Assembly (NCBI RefSeq): GCF_900128505.1
Contig: NZ_LT669940.1
Span: 486,755 to 550,754, forward strand
Source: Parabacteroides timonensis
Lineage (GTDB): Bacteria; Bacteroidota; Bacteroidia; Bacteroidales; Tannerellaceae
Direction of reading: 5' to 3'
Length of the DNA: 64,000 nt
The notes under the pieces were generated by a model, which saw nothing but the letters and a program-made list of their open reading frames with translations, had not been told where the DNA came from and searched no databases. Positions 38,501 to 45,883 of this stretch are shown here, in pieces. Each line of letters starts with the position of its first letter. Position 1 is the stretch's first letter. A program made the position numbers and the translations under genes.

Positions 38501-39461
38501 GTTGGTTGAAGCTCCTGAATATCGTTTACAGGAAATGGGTGATACTATCCGCATCTTCCGTCAGGAAAATGAATATGACATGATGTATGAAAACGGCGAA
38601 TTCCTGAACCTGGGCAACAGCGCACAGTTGAAGGATATGGCTCCTGCTCTGTATGTTGATACAGCTTATGTAAACCGTGGTCATAACAACCGTTATCAGT
38701 ATCTGTTGGTTGTAAATCCGAAGTATGTACCTGAACAGGAATGTACAGTGCCAGGTCACCCGGCAATCCACCCGGATACTACTTATGGTCGCTTCCTGGT
38801 TAACTTGATCGACACTGCTTACGTTGCTTATGAAAAGGGTGCTATCCACCTGAACAAATATATCAACGAAGGTGAAGCTGGTGAAAACTTTGCTAAGTTA
38901 GGTTTCGTACACGGTTTCCGTACAGGTGACAAACTGTATATCACAGACGAAAACTATGTGAAGAGTGGTAAGGCTTCTGATGTAATCGACCTGAGCACAA
39001 GAGACTTCAATGTTGCTAAGTTCGCATTCCGTTACATCAACTCGATCAACCACGAAGCTGATGGTTCATTCAAGGTTCAGACTGCTTACTATGACTATAA
39101 CTCTTACATCGCTAACGACAAACGTCCGAATGTATCTGACGAAGGTTATCTGAAGAACATCAACGGTGTAGTTGTTGTAGCTAAGGGTTACGAAGCTGGT
39201 GACAAGTTTGATTTGGCTGCTGAACACTCTAATCCTACTGCTAACGACGAAATCAACGCTTCTGAAGTATCAGTAATCGCAGGTAACGGTGTTGTAACAG
39301 TGAAGGGTGCCGAAGGCAAGAACGTAGTAATCACTAACGTACTTGGCCAGCAAGTTGCTAACACAGTTGTTTCTTCTAGCGAAGCTACAATCGCTGCTCC
39401 TGCAGGTATGGTAGTAGTAGCCGTTGAAGGCGAAGCCGCTGTGAAAGCAATCGTAAAATAA
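35592..39461 (+). CDS. Large secreted surface protein with DUF6383-like C-terminus, candidate S-layer-type glycoprotein
   Basis: A 1289-residue acidic protein. MNKKFSTLMAAFLAAGATFTADAG is a signal peptide (first nine residues shared exactly with the protein at 60467 apart from the tenth onward). The body is mostly beta-strand-like and has no recognised enzyme motif. The last 60 residues (GNGVVTVKGAEGKNVVITNV, LGQQVANT, APAGMVVVAVEG, KAIVK) resemble DUF6383 and the sorting tails of type IX secretion cargo. O-glycosylation motifs of Bacteroidetes (D-S/T-A/I/L/M/T/V) are frequent: DSI, DTM, DTL, DTI, DTA and DTT all occur in the C-terminal half. Parabacteroides distasonis is known to make a family of phase-variable surface glycoproteins; this gene is a candidate member, by inference. 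A hairpin AAATTAATTGTT (35536-35547) with AACAATTAATTT (35572-35583) precedes the start. Confidence 0.8.
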   Translation: MNKKFSTLMAAFLAAGATFTADAGVVLVKGGEVAADGKFIIASNELTPRGGTVKVLTVNGSELGLKDVDYSTKADELAKHAWNWDFINNKFTVAGGSGLAFAVGDWSLGTATALQALVNATSGNGTQVKVNSTADYLNIAEGTIENSADETPVYLYTITTPVLEATKGEGKPIMFGANKYLVVNKEGKAELVDGQSGKFDLLLLGYTPTQYLWNVDEDGVISLEADPDIKVETVTNDGTGYSITLGEDGVRVESDGTDLYVTTVEGVTSKVTNGAKAGVNFGTTVSSNAQPDGNYTNSVVFEEGGTYMIHYADGAQGTNTADQYIGAGAATVGEASKPYWTVEATEGEGVYKLVDANDNVLELGGIQRFYIQEVDNGTNGGNLYCFLNESKTSVLTCSGGVFSLVALSTHTTGQIANLAYFSFHNAAADAFTAGELVKKLGDGFAMTLSNKKDGVTDLQGNPFLGKLRVVKAKTDAGKVTGFESYKDTDTDGTYMLANEEGIIVLNLNEDEKWSVEGISEFAGDNGGFKFQTISEDDMKTIMNAVSSDGEAWNVKQNIAYNFTINHSNADDDKITSIVVAKGGTKYSVISYNNNEGYFLSAGKTTTSSQVGTLVYAVFGSDAFVLTTDEDNNPLNHGYVNIKFITSNPKVNGKVLAMNENGDPAAVQASSFLFSKPEGQWAVTATNATVDKATAKADAYAFTFTNRESKEVVKVKDMYALGNDKYAVSYTGRTPFGYSSAVRDTMVITAADIEDLTHNAVMMDGYANFKALDVQDNQYRLAVASTGETDFYVSENHSSTHLLGLMKDVEEAATWRLVPLTAKAVYGTFSTLKTPTDSIYVTSKVGYYDAKNRYQEANDTLAIISYALQNTKNNEFLTYETPSTHDIQSMICDKDSKEFTTADLNKAYRFVLKEKQNGLYNLIGVAQESDKKPFTLDLNQKLYGATTEYLGAVEVEGAYEQVNSNDLFDLQLVEAPEYRLQEMGDTIRIFRQENEYDMMYENGEFLNLGNSAQLKDMAPALYVDTAYVNRGHNNRYQYLLVVNPKYVPEQECTVPGHPAIHPDTTYGRFLVNLIDTAYVAYEKGAIHLNKYINEGEAGENFAKLGFVHGFRTGDKLYITDENYVKSGKASDVIDLSTRDFNVAKFAFRYINSINHEADGSFKVQTAYYDYNSYIANDKRPNVSDEGYLKNINGVVVVAKGYEAGDKFDLAAEHSNPTANDEINASEVSVIAGNGVVTVKGAEGKNVVITNVLGQQVANTVVSSSEATIAAPAGMVVVAVEGEAAVKAIVK

Positions 39462-39505
39462 GTAACTATTTATAATCAATAAATTTAAATTGACCGCGTA
39501 TCGTA

Positions 39506-39527
39506 GGGGCGGTTCGTGAACCGCCCC
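39506..39527. repeat. REP-like perfect palindrome
   Basis: GGGGCGGTTC (39506-39515) and GAACCGCCCC (39518-39527) form a perfect inverted repeat with a 2-nt centre. It is G/C-rich in an A/T-rich spacer and resembles dispersed palindromic elements found in many bacteria. No T run follows. Confidence 0.6.
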
Positions 39528-39635
39528 ATGATAATTACCCCGCGAGGGAGAACAAGCGATCAGTATTAATACTAAAGTAATGAAATAAAGTTCTTGTTAC
39601 CCAACCCCTGTGAAGGGCAAGGGTAACGCAAAAAC

Positions 39636-39674
39636 AAAGCCCCGACGGAATTTCCGTTGGGGCTTTCTTTATTC
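39636..39674 (+). terminator. Rho-independent terminator downstream of the surface protein gene
   Basis: AAAGCCCCGACGGA (39636-39649) pairs with TCCGTTGGGGCTTT (39653-39666) over 14 bp with one G-U pair, followed by CTTTATT. A weaker hairpin, GTTACCC (39596-39602) with GGGTAAC (39621-39627), lies just before it. Confidence 0.8.
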
Positions 39675-39781
39675 AGAAGTTATGATTCACTCTTTAGCTC
39701 TATAGTGTTATTTTACTGACATGATGAAGATAAAAACTGCTGTCTTTTCTTTCAAAATACTTACGTTTTTTTCTCAATCTC

Positions 39782-39820
39782 TCGGCAGCTTTTTCCAAAT
39801 AGCTGCCGACCTATTTTTTT
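39782..39820 (+). terminator. Second terminator-like hairpin
   Basis: TCGGCAGCT (39782-39790) pairs perfectly with AGCTGCCGA (39801-39809), followed by CCTATTTTTTTA. It may back up the terminator 120 bp upstream. Confidence 0.6.
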
Positions 39821-39839
39821 ATGACTCGGCACCCAACGA

Positions 39840-39882
39840 CCAACGGGTAGGCACCCATTTCAAATGAGTGCCTACCCGTTGG
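39840..39882. repeat. Long near-perfect hairpin
   Basis: CCAACGGGTAGGCAC (39840-39854) pairs exactly with GTGCCTACCCGTTGG (39868-39882), and CATTT with AAATG in the loop. It sits 42 bp past the end of sufE on the minus strand and could stop transcription there, though no T run follows on that strand. Confidence 0.65.
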
Positions 39883-39923
39883 AAAGGTATTCGGGAGTTA
39901 TCCCTAATTTTGTGTGCAAAGAG

Positions 39924-40349
39924 TTACCCTTGTTCCTTTGTGCGGAAAGCCAAGGCGTACATACGCATCTGTTTCACCATGGCAACCAAGCCGTTGGAAC
40001 GGGTGGGGGAGAGATGTTCTTTCAAGCCGATCTGTTCGATGAAATAGAGCTCGGCATCCAGAATCTCCTGCGGGGTATGGTTGGACATGATGTTGATCAG
40101 CAGTGAAACGATACCTTTCACGATCACTGCGTCACTTTCACCTTTGAATATAATCTTCCCGTCTTCATAGTCCGCCTGGAGCCATACACGGCTTTGGCAA
40201 CCTTCGATCAGGTTACTTTCTGTTTTATACTTTTCTTCCAGCGGGGGAAGTGAGTTGCCTAAATCGATCAGCAACGCATACTTGTCCATCCAGTCGTCGA
40301 AGGCTGAGAACTCTTCAATAACATTGTCCTGAAGTTCGTTGATAGTCAT
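39924..40349 (-). CDS. sufE: Sulfur acceptor protein SufE
   Basis: A 141-residue protein that accepts persulfide from SufS and stimulates it during iron-sulfur assembly. Cys51 in IEGCQSRVWL is the acceptor, with the conserved S-R-V-W after it. Length and the SPTRSNGLVAMVKQM tail fit SufE. It is the last gene of a three-gene minus-strand group (8 bp after the glutaminyl cyclase-like gene) and is about 12 kb from sufS, so the partners are not in one operon here. Confidence 0.95.
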   Translation of the reverse strand: MTINELQDNVIEEFSAFDDWMDKYALLIDLGNSLPPLEEKYKTESNLIEGCQSRVWLQADYEDGKIIFKGESDAVIVKGIVSLLINIMSNHTPQEILDAELYFIEQIGLKEHLSPTRSNGLVAMVKQMRMYALAFRTKEQG

Positions 40350-40357
40350 CGTTCGTA

Positions 40358-41359
40358 TTATTTCTTTTGTCGGTTATATATTACTTCCAGAACCGTTTGC
40401 CCTACGGCTTTGAGGGTTTCACGGTCGATATTCTCCATATTGTCTTTTTGCGTATGCCAGTACCAACCGAAACCGTGGTCACTTTCCGGGTCGTAGTTGA
40501 TAATGTCGATGCAAGGAATATTGCGACCTTTGATTACATACTCATGGTCGTCGGTGATGGCACCGCCGGTTGCATTGATAAAGTATTTGCCGTATCCCAG
40601 GTTACGGGCTGTACTCCAAACCATTTCGACAATGTTGGCCGCTTTGCTCAGAGAAAGTTGTTCTTTGAAGAATGTTGCATTTTTGGCTCCAACCATGTCG
40701 AGCAGGATACCGAAGTCGGCACGATAGTTCGGAACATGAGGGTTCTTTGCCCAGAACTGGGTACCGAGACACCAGGTATCGGGTTTGTATTCGTCGACGA
40801 ATTCGGGAGTACCGTAATCTTCGGCATCAAAGAAAATGATGTCGACGCCTATTCCCGGATCTTTCTGTCCGATCTGGCGGGCTATTTCAAGTAGTGCACC
40901 TACGCCACTGGCTCCGTCATCGGCCCCGTCGATTGGTTTGCGGTAATTGGCCGGATCGGGATCATGGTCTGAGTAAGGACGCGAGTCCCAATGGGCGAAA
41001 AGTAAGATGCGTTTATTATTATCCGGGTTAAAGGAACCGATAATGTTCTTGGCTTCCAGGCCGGTATTATCGTATGCGGTAAGAGTCGCTTCCTGTTCAT
41101 ATACTTTGGCGCCGAACCGTTTCAATTCGGATGCCAAGTAGTTGCCGCAAGCTTTATGTGCTTCGCTATTCGGGACGCGAGGGCCGAATTTAACCTGGTT
41201 CTCTACATAAGTGTAGGCACTGTCGGCGTTGAAAGAAGGCGTACTTGTTGCAGGCACAGCCTGGCTGACTGTTGTATCCTCCTGTTGTTGATTCTTGGCC
41301 TGGCTGCATGCCATCAGCGAACAAGCCAGCAGTGTTATATATAAAATATGCATCATCAT
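40358..41359 (-). CDS. M28-fold lipoprotein, probable glutaminyl-peptide cyclotransferase
   Basis: A 333-residue zinc enzyme of the peptidase M28 fold. Lipobox SLMAC gives lipidated Cys18 if the first of three consecutive ATGs is used; the true start may be any of them. FAHWDSRPYSDHDPD, DGADDGASGVGALLE and IIFFDAEDYGTPE carry the metal site in the pattern of type II glutaminyl cyclases such as that of Porphyromonas gingivalis, rather than aminopeptidases. It would turn N-terminal Gln of exported proteins into pyroglutamate in the periplasm; several exported proteins here may have Gln after signal cleavage (for example the GH at 22927). An aminopeptidase is the alternative. Confidence 0.75.
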   Translation of the reverse strand: MMMHILYITLLACSLMACSQAKNQQQEDTTVSQAVPATSTPSFNADSAYTYVENQVKFGPRVPNSEAHKACGNYLASELKRFGAKVYEQEATLTAYDNTGLEAKNIIGSFNPDNNKRILLFAHWDSRPYSDHDPDPANYRKPIDGADDGASGVGALLEIARQIGQKDPGIGVDIIFFDAEDYGTPEFVDEYKPDTWCLGTQFWAKNPHVPNYRADFGILLDMVGAKNATFFKEQLSLSKAANIVEMVWSTARNLGYGKYFINATGGAITDDHEYVIKGRNIPCIDIINYDPESDHGFGWYWHTQKDNMENIDRETLKAVGQTVLEVIYNRQKK

Positions 41360-41375
41360 CTGTTTAGATTATCTT

Positions 41376-43154
41376 TTATCCATTATAGGCTGCCTGTACA
41401 CGCGACATAACTCGCATCAGGTTGCCACCCCATATTTTTGCAATATCGTTTTCACTGTATCCTTCTTTGAGAAGTCTAACGGTGATGTTTATCAGTTCGT
41501 TGCTGGCCCGGCAACCGATCAGTTCACCGTCGCCGTCGAAATCGGAACCGATACCCACATGGTTGATACCGATCAGGTCGACAATATGATTGATGTGGCG
41601 GACAGCATCGGTAAGAGAAGCCTTTTCTGCTTCTTCGTTGATGAAACCTTTGTATAGACAGATCTGTACGACTCCTTGTTTGGTGGCCAGTGCTTTCAAC
41701 TGATCGTCGGTGAGGTTGCGCGGATGGTTACACAAGGCACGGGCCGAAGAGTGGGAGGCGATGATCGGTTGTTCGCTGAACTCTAATGCGTCGTAAAACG
41801 TACTTTCGGCTGCGTGTGATATATCTACCAGTATCCCCAACCGGTTCATTTCGGCTACGACCTCTTTCCCGAAAGGGCTCAGGCCACCCCATTCCGCTTC
41901 ACCACGGGCAGAGTCGCATATATCGTTACTTCCGTTGTGACAGAGGGTGATATAGCTGACTCCCAGTTCTTTGAAGCGGGATATGTTATTGAGGTCTTTA
42001 CCGATGGCATAGCCGTTTTCCAGTCCCAGCATGATTGCTTTCTTTCCGGCGTCTTTTGTTACCCATACCTCCTGGGGAGTGTGGGCTATATTCATTCTGC
42101 CCCGGTTTATCTCCATCTGGCGATGAATTTCCTGTAGGCGGTCGATTGCAAAATCAGTTGCCTTCCGTAACGATTCGTCGTCGCGTTTCCCTTGCGGAAT
42201 ATAGGCCACCATGATGGCAGCGTCTACCAGTCCTTCTTCCATGAACGGGAGGTTTACCTTTCCGCCTTCCTTCTTTCCAATATTGAATTGGCCGGGGAAG
42301 ATCATCGGTGTATCCGTATGCGAGTCGAGTATTACATTCCGTTGGTGGATGCGTTTGGCTTCTTTGAACAAACGGGCGGATTCAACATGATGCCTGAATA
42401 GTTCCAGCATCAATTCATTGCCGTAGGAGGCCATTGCTTCCGGATGCCATTGTATGCTGAATATTTCTTTTTCCGGATGTTCCATCGCCTCATTGATGCC
42501 GTCGGGAGCTACAGCTGTTTCCTTGAATTCGGGTGCTACTTCTTTCACCGCCTGGTGATGAACAGAGTTAACCTGTATGTCCGGTTCTTTTTTCAGTATT
42601 TCAAAAAGACGGGAAGATGTATCGGTGATCCTGGCGGAATGTGAAGCCTGTTCGCGGGGCATTGCCTGGCTATGTTTGAGTACACCGCCTTCGTGCTGCG
42701 AATAGATATCCTGGTAAACCGAACCGCCGAAAGCGACGTTGATAAGTTGATGACCACGGCAAATGCCCATGATCGGTAACTGGCGGTTAGCCGCCAGCCT
42801 GAGTAGGATCAGGTCGAACTCGTCGCGGAATGTGTCCACATCCTGCAACTGCGGTATCGGTTCTTCCCCGATATAAAGCGGATTGAGATCTCCGCCACCA
42901 CTCATCAGCAATCCGTCCAGACCGGATACGATGGCTGTAAGCGCTTCTAGATCTGTTATCACCGGGATCAATACCGGAGCACCTCCGGCCTGCAATACGG
43001 ATTGTACGTATGTCTCGGCTATACAGGAAAGTCCGTCTTTCCGGTTTGAAGATATTCCTATGCGGGGAGGCTGAAGTTTTTCTTTCTTTGGTGTAAAGTT
43101 GTCAACTTCCCTGTATAGGGCTTCTAAACTCGGACGACGGACTTGATTATTCAT
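41376..43154 (-). CDS. Fusion of class I glutamine amidotransferase-like (C26) and M19 membrane dipeptidase domains
   Basis: A 592-residue two-domain protein without a signal peptide. Residues about 30-262 are a gamma-glutamyl-GABA hydrolase-like (peptidase C26) domain, with nucleophile Cys132 in MGICRGHQLINVAFGG and His237/Glu239 in QWHPEA. Residues about 272-590 are an M19 renal dipeptidase domain: His279 and Asp281 in DSHTDTP, then GLENGYAIG, CHNGSND, VDISHAAEST, ASHSSARAL and GIGSDFDGDG. Together they could cleave gamma-glutamyl bonds and then a dipeptide, for example from glutathione-like or cell-wall peptides; this is inference. It leads the operon with the M28-type and sufE genes (16 and 8 bp gaps). 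Both active sites look intact. Confidence 0.9.
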   Translation of the reverse strand: MNNQVRRPSLEALYREVDNFTPKKEKLQPPRIGISSNRKDGLSCIAETYVQSVLQAGGAPVLIPVITDLEALTAIVSGLDGLLMSGGGDLNPLYIGEEPIPQLQDVDTFRDEFDLILLRLAANRQLPIMGICRGHQLINVAFGGSVYQDIYSQHEGGVLKHSQAMPREQASHSARITDTSSRLFEILKKEPDIQVNSVHHQAVKEVAPEFKETAVAPDGINEAMEHPEKEIFSIQWHPEAMASYGNELMLELFRHHVESARLFKEAKRIHQRNVILDSHTDTPMIFPGQFNIGKKEGGKVNLPFMEEGLVDAAIMVAYIPQGKRDDESLRKATDFAIDRLQEIHRQMEINRGRMNIAHTPQEVWVTKDAGKKAIMLGLENGYAIGKDLNNISRFKELGVSYITLCHNGSNDICDSARGEAEWGGLSPFGKEVVAEMNRLGILVDISHAAESTFYDALEFSEQPIIASHSSARALCNHPRNLTDDQLKALATKQGVVQICLYKGFINEEAEKASLTDAVRHINHIVDLIGINHVGIGSDFDGDGELIGCRASNELINITVRLLKEGYSENDIAKIWGGNLMRVMSRVQAAYNG

Positions 43155-43171
43155 AACAAAACTATTTTAAT

Positions 43172-43246
43172 TGACAGTTGACAAGTGACAGTTGACAGTT
43201 CTTTTTCTCTGTTATCTGTCCACTGTCCACTGTTATCTGTCCACTG
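43172..43246. repeat. Short tandem repeats downstream of gyrB
   Basis: TGACAGTTGACA occurs at 43172-43183 and 43186-43197, and CTGTTATCTGTCCACTG at 43209-43225 and 43230-43246 (21-bp period). The two word types are partly inverse to each other, so the spacer can fold back. It fills the gap between the fusion gene start and the gyrB stop. Confidence 0.7.
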
Positions 43247-43247
43247 A

Positions 43248-45203
43248 TTAAGCGTCAATGTTTGCGTAAGTTGCATTATCCTCGATAAACTCGCGGCGCG
43301 GACCAACTTCTTCACCCATTAACATGGCGAATATCTGATCTGCTTCAGCTGCGCTATCGATTGTGATCTGTTTCAGCGTACGGTTCTCAGGATTCATGGT
43401 CGTATCCCATAACTGGTGGTCGTTCATTTCTCCCAAACCTTTGTATCGCTGTGTATGGATCTGGTTCTCATTACCGGCTGCATATCTGTCGATAAACGAC
43501 TGACGTTGCTGTTCTGTCCAGCAATATTCTTCTATTTTACCTTTCTTACAGAGGTAAAGAGGAGGAGTAGCCAGGTAAACATATCCGTTGTCGATCAATG
43601 CACGCATTCTGCGGAAGAAGAAAGTAAGGATCAAAGTGGCAATGTGGCTTCCGTCCACATCGGCATCGGTCATGATGATTACCTTATGATAACGGAGCTT
43701 GCTCAAATTCAATTCCTTCGGATCTTCCTCTGTACCTATAGTAACACCCATGGCACGGAAGATGTTCTGGATTTCTTCGCTTTCGAAGATTTTATGATCC
43801 ATTGCTTTCTCCACATTCAGGATTTTACCACGAAGCGGCAGGATAGCCTGGAATATACGGTCACGGCCCTGTTTTGCCGTACCCCCTGCAGAGTCCCCTT
43901 CGACAAGGAATAACTCGCAGATAGAAGCATCTTTCGAAGAACAGTCGGCCAGCTTACCAGGGAGCCCTCCACCGGTCATCGGTGATTTACGCTGTACCAG
44001 TTCGCGTGCTTTACGTGCTGCCTGACGAGCCTGTGCTGCCAGAACCACTTTTTCTACGATGATCTTCGCTTCTTTCGGATGTTCTTCCAGGTAATAAGTA
44101 AGAGCTTCACCGATTGCCTGATCTACGGCACCGGTCACTTCGCTGTTTCCGAGTTTCGTCTTTGTCTGTCCTTCAAACTGCGGTTCCGCAACCTTGATAG
44201 AGATAACAGCAGTCAGACCTTCGCGGAAGTCATCTCCCTGAATCTCAACCTTGGCTTTTTCCAGCAATTTGGAGTCTTCGGCATATTTCTTCAAGGTACG
44301 TGTCAGACCACGGCGGAAACCAGCCAGGTGAGTACCTCCTTCAATTGTGTTGATATCATTTACATACGAGAATACACTTTCGTTGAAAGATGTGTTGTAT
44401 GTCATTGCAACTTCAACAGGAATTCCTTGTTTTTCCGTTACGATATGGATCACGTCGGGTATCAGGGATTCTTTGGAACGGTCTACGTAACGAACGAATT
44501 CCTTCAAGCCTTCTTCCGAACGGAACAGGTCGGACTTATAGGTTCCGTCTTCCTTTATTACACGTTTGTCTGTCAGTGTCAGGTTGATACCTGCATTCAG
44601 GAAGGCCAGCTCACGTAAACGGGTTGCTAATATTTCATATTTGTATTCAGTAACGGTAAAGATACTGTCGTCCGGTTTGAACGAGATGGTGGTTCCTGTG
44701 GTTGTTGTATCTCCAACGACTTCTACATCATGTAAAGGTTTTCCACAAGAGAATTCCTGCATGTGTATTTTCCCTCCTCTGCGAACTTCTGCTTTCAAAT
44801 AAGTGGAAAGAGCGTTCACACAAGATACACCCACACCGTGCAAACCTCCGGATACCTTATAAGTCCCTTTGTCGAACTTACCTCCGGCATGTAGCACTGT
44901 CAGAACAACTTCCAGAGCTGATTTGCCTTCTTTCTCATGAATATCTACCGGTATACCACGACCGTCGTCCGTTACTGTGATAGAGTTATCCTCGTTTATT
45001 ACTACGTCGATCTGAGAACAAAATCCGGCTAGTGCTTCGTCAATAGAGTTGTCGACAACTTCATACACCAGGTGATGTAGACCTTTTTCGCTGATATCGC
45101 CAATATACATGGCCGGTCTTTTTCGTACCGCTTCTAACCCTTCAAGTACCTGAATACTGTCCGCAGAGTACTCTCCGGAAGTATTCTTAATTTCTTCACT
45201 CAT
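43248..45203 (-). CDS. gyrB: DNA gyrase subunit B
   Basis: A 651-residue type IIA topoisomerase ATPase subunit that introduces negative supercoils with GyrA. The GHKL ATPase opens the protein (SIQVLEGLEAVRKRPAMYIG, VVDNSIDEALAG, GLHGVG), followed by the transducer and the TOPRIM domain with EGDSAGGTAKQGRD and the metal-binding DADVDGSHI. The C-terminal QRYKGLGEMN segment is typical. Length of about 650 and these motifs fit GyrB rather than ParE. A -7 promoter box lies 52 bp upstream; the gene appears to be alone in its transcript. Confidence 0.97.
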   Translation of the reverse strand: MSEEIKNTSGEYSADSIQVLEGLEAVRKRPAMYIGDISEKGLHHLVYEVVDNSIDEALAGFCSQIDVVINEDNSITVTDDGRGIPVDIHEKEGKSALEVVLTVLHAGGKFDKGTYKVSGGLHGVGVSCVNALSTYLKAEVRRGGKIHMQEFSCGKPLHDVEVVGDTTTTGTTISFKPDDSIFTVTEYKYEILATRLRELAFLNAGINLTLTDKRVIKEDGTYKSDLFRSEEGLKEFVRYVDRSKESLIPDVIHIVTEKQGIPVEVAMTYNTSFNESVFSYVNDINTIEGGTHLAGFRRGLTRTLKKYAEDSKLLEKAKVEIQGDDFREGLTAVISIKVAEPQFEGQTKTKLGNSEVTGAVDQAIGEALTYYLEEHPKEAKIIVEKVVLAAQARQAARKARELVQRKSPMTGGGLPGKLADCSSKDASICELFLVEGDSAGGTAKQGRDRIFQAILPLRGKILNVEKAMDHKIFESEEIQNIFRAMGVTIGTEEDPKELNLSKLRYHKVIIMTDADVDGSHIATLILTFFFRRMRALIDNGYVYLATPPLYLCKKGKIEEYCWTEQQRQSFIDRYAAGNENQIHTQRYKGLGEMNDHQLWDTTMNPENRTLKQITIDSAAEADQIFAMLMGEEVGPRREFIEDNATYANIDA

Positions 45204-45254
45204 GAGTTTCTATCCTTTAAAATCACTAATTATCTATATCTCTAAAAATGCTAA

Positions 45255-45262
45255 CAAATGTA
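45255..45262 (-). promoter_or_regulatory. Promoter -7 box of gyrB
   Basis: On the minus strand the sequence is TACATTTG, an exact TAnnTTTG. No clear -33 TTTG is seen at the usual distance. Confidence 0.5.
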
Positions 45263-45335
45263 GTGAAAATAATTGACTTAGCAGGTAAAAGTAGTGTGAA
45301 AATAGCAAAAAAACAGGGTGTGAAAAGACATGACA

Positions 45336-45367
45336 AAGCGGTCGGGTTATAATTAACCCGACCGCTT
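45336..45367 (-). terminator. Terminator after the tRNA-Glu/rpsT cluster
   Basis: AAGCGGTCGGGTTA (45336-45349) pairs perfectly with TAACCCGACCGCTT (45354-45367) around a 4-nt loop. On the minus strand a moderately T-rich stretch follows. It ends the leftward transcript 7 bp past tRNA-Glu. Confidence 0.75.
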
Positions 45368-45373
45368 CTAAAG

Positions 45374-45445
45374 TAGCCCATAGGGGAATCGAACCCCTCT
45401 TTCAAGAATGAAAATCTTGCGTCCTAACCGATAGACGAATGGGCC
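45374..45445 (-). tRNA. tRNA-Glu (anticodon TTC)
   Basis: Reading the minus strand, the 72-nt cloverleaf begins GGCCCATTCGTCTATCGG, has anticodon stem CAAGA/TCTTG around TTTTCAT (anticodon TTC) and T arm GAGGGGTTCGATTCCCCT, with a 7-bp acceptor stem closed by one G-U pair. CCA is not encoded. It follows rpsT by 11 bp. Confidence 0.95.
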
Positions 45446-45456
45446 GCAATTATTCC

Positions 45457-45711
45457 TTATGCAAGCTTGTTAACGTGCTTTGTCAGTTTGGATTTCAAGT
45501 TGCCAGCCTTATTCTTGTGAATAACGTTTTTCTTAGCAAGCTTATCCAACATAGAGCACACCTTAGGTAACAGAGCCTGAGCTTCGTTCTTGTCTTCAGT
45601 TGCACGCAGTACACGCATTGCATTTCTAGCTGTTTTAGCATGATATCTATTCTGCAAACGTCTTGCGTTAGTCTGTCTGATCCTTTTGATTGATGACTTG
45701 TGATTTGCCAT
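45457..45711 (-). CDS. rpsT: 30S ribosomal protein S20
   Basis: An 84-residue very basic protein that binds 16S rRNA in the body of the small subunit. MANHKSSIKRIRQTNARRL is the conserved start, and KNVIHKNKAGNLKSKLTKHVNKLA the conserved helical end. It is bracketed by two identical tRNA-Glu genes on the same strand, and a single promoter upstream of the first tRNA probably serves all three. Confidence 0.98.
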   Translation of the reverse strand: MANHKSSIKRIRQTNARRLQNRYHAKTARNAMRVLRATEDKNEAQALLPKVCSMLDKLAKKNVIHKNKAGNLKSKLTKHVNKLA

Positions 45712-45752
45712 TTCTTAGCTATTCTTTATTGAATTTTTAATTTTGTTTATTG

Positions 45753-45824
45753 TAGCCCATAGGGGAATCGAACCCCTCTTTCAAGAATGAAAATCTTGCG
45801 TCCTAACCGATAGACGAATGGGCC
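45753..45824 (-). tRNA. tRNA-Glu (anticodon TTC), second identical copy
   Basis: The 72 nt are identical to the copy at 45374-45445, including acceptor, anticodon loop TTTTCAT and T arm. It lies upstream of rpsT and downstream of a consensus promoter. Confidence 0.95.
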
Positions 45825-45883
45825 ATCATGTCAAAGTTCTCACTTTCAGCACTCTGGGGTTGTTGATTTCCCGATTGCGAGTG

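Noticed and set aside
43172..43246. The tandem repeats as a CRISPR array
   Set aside because: Units are too short, spacers are nearly absent, and no cas gene is nearby.
45374..45824. The repeated 72 bp as ends of an insertion element
   Set aside because: The repeats are complete tRNA-Glu genes and the DNA between them is just rpsT, with no transposase or attachment-site features.
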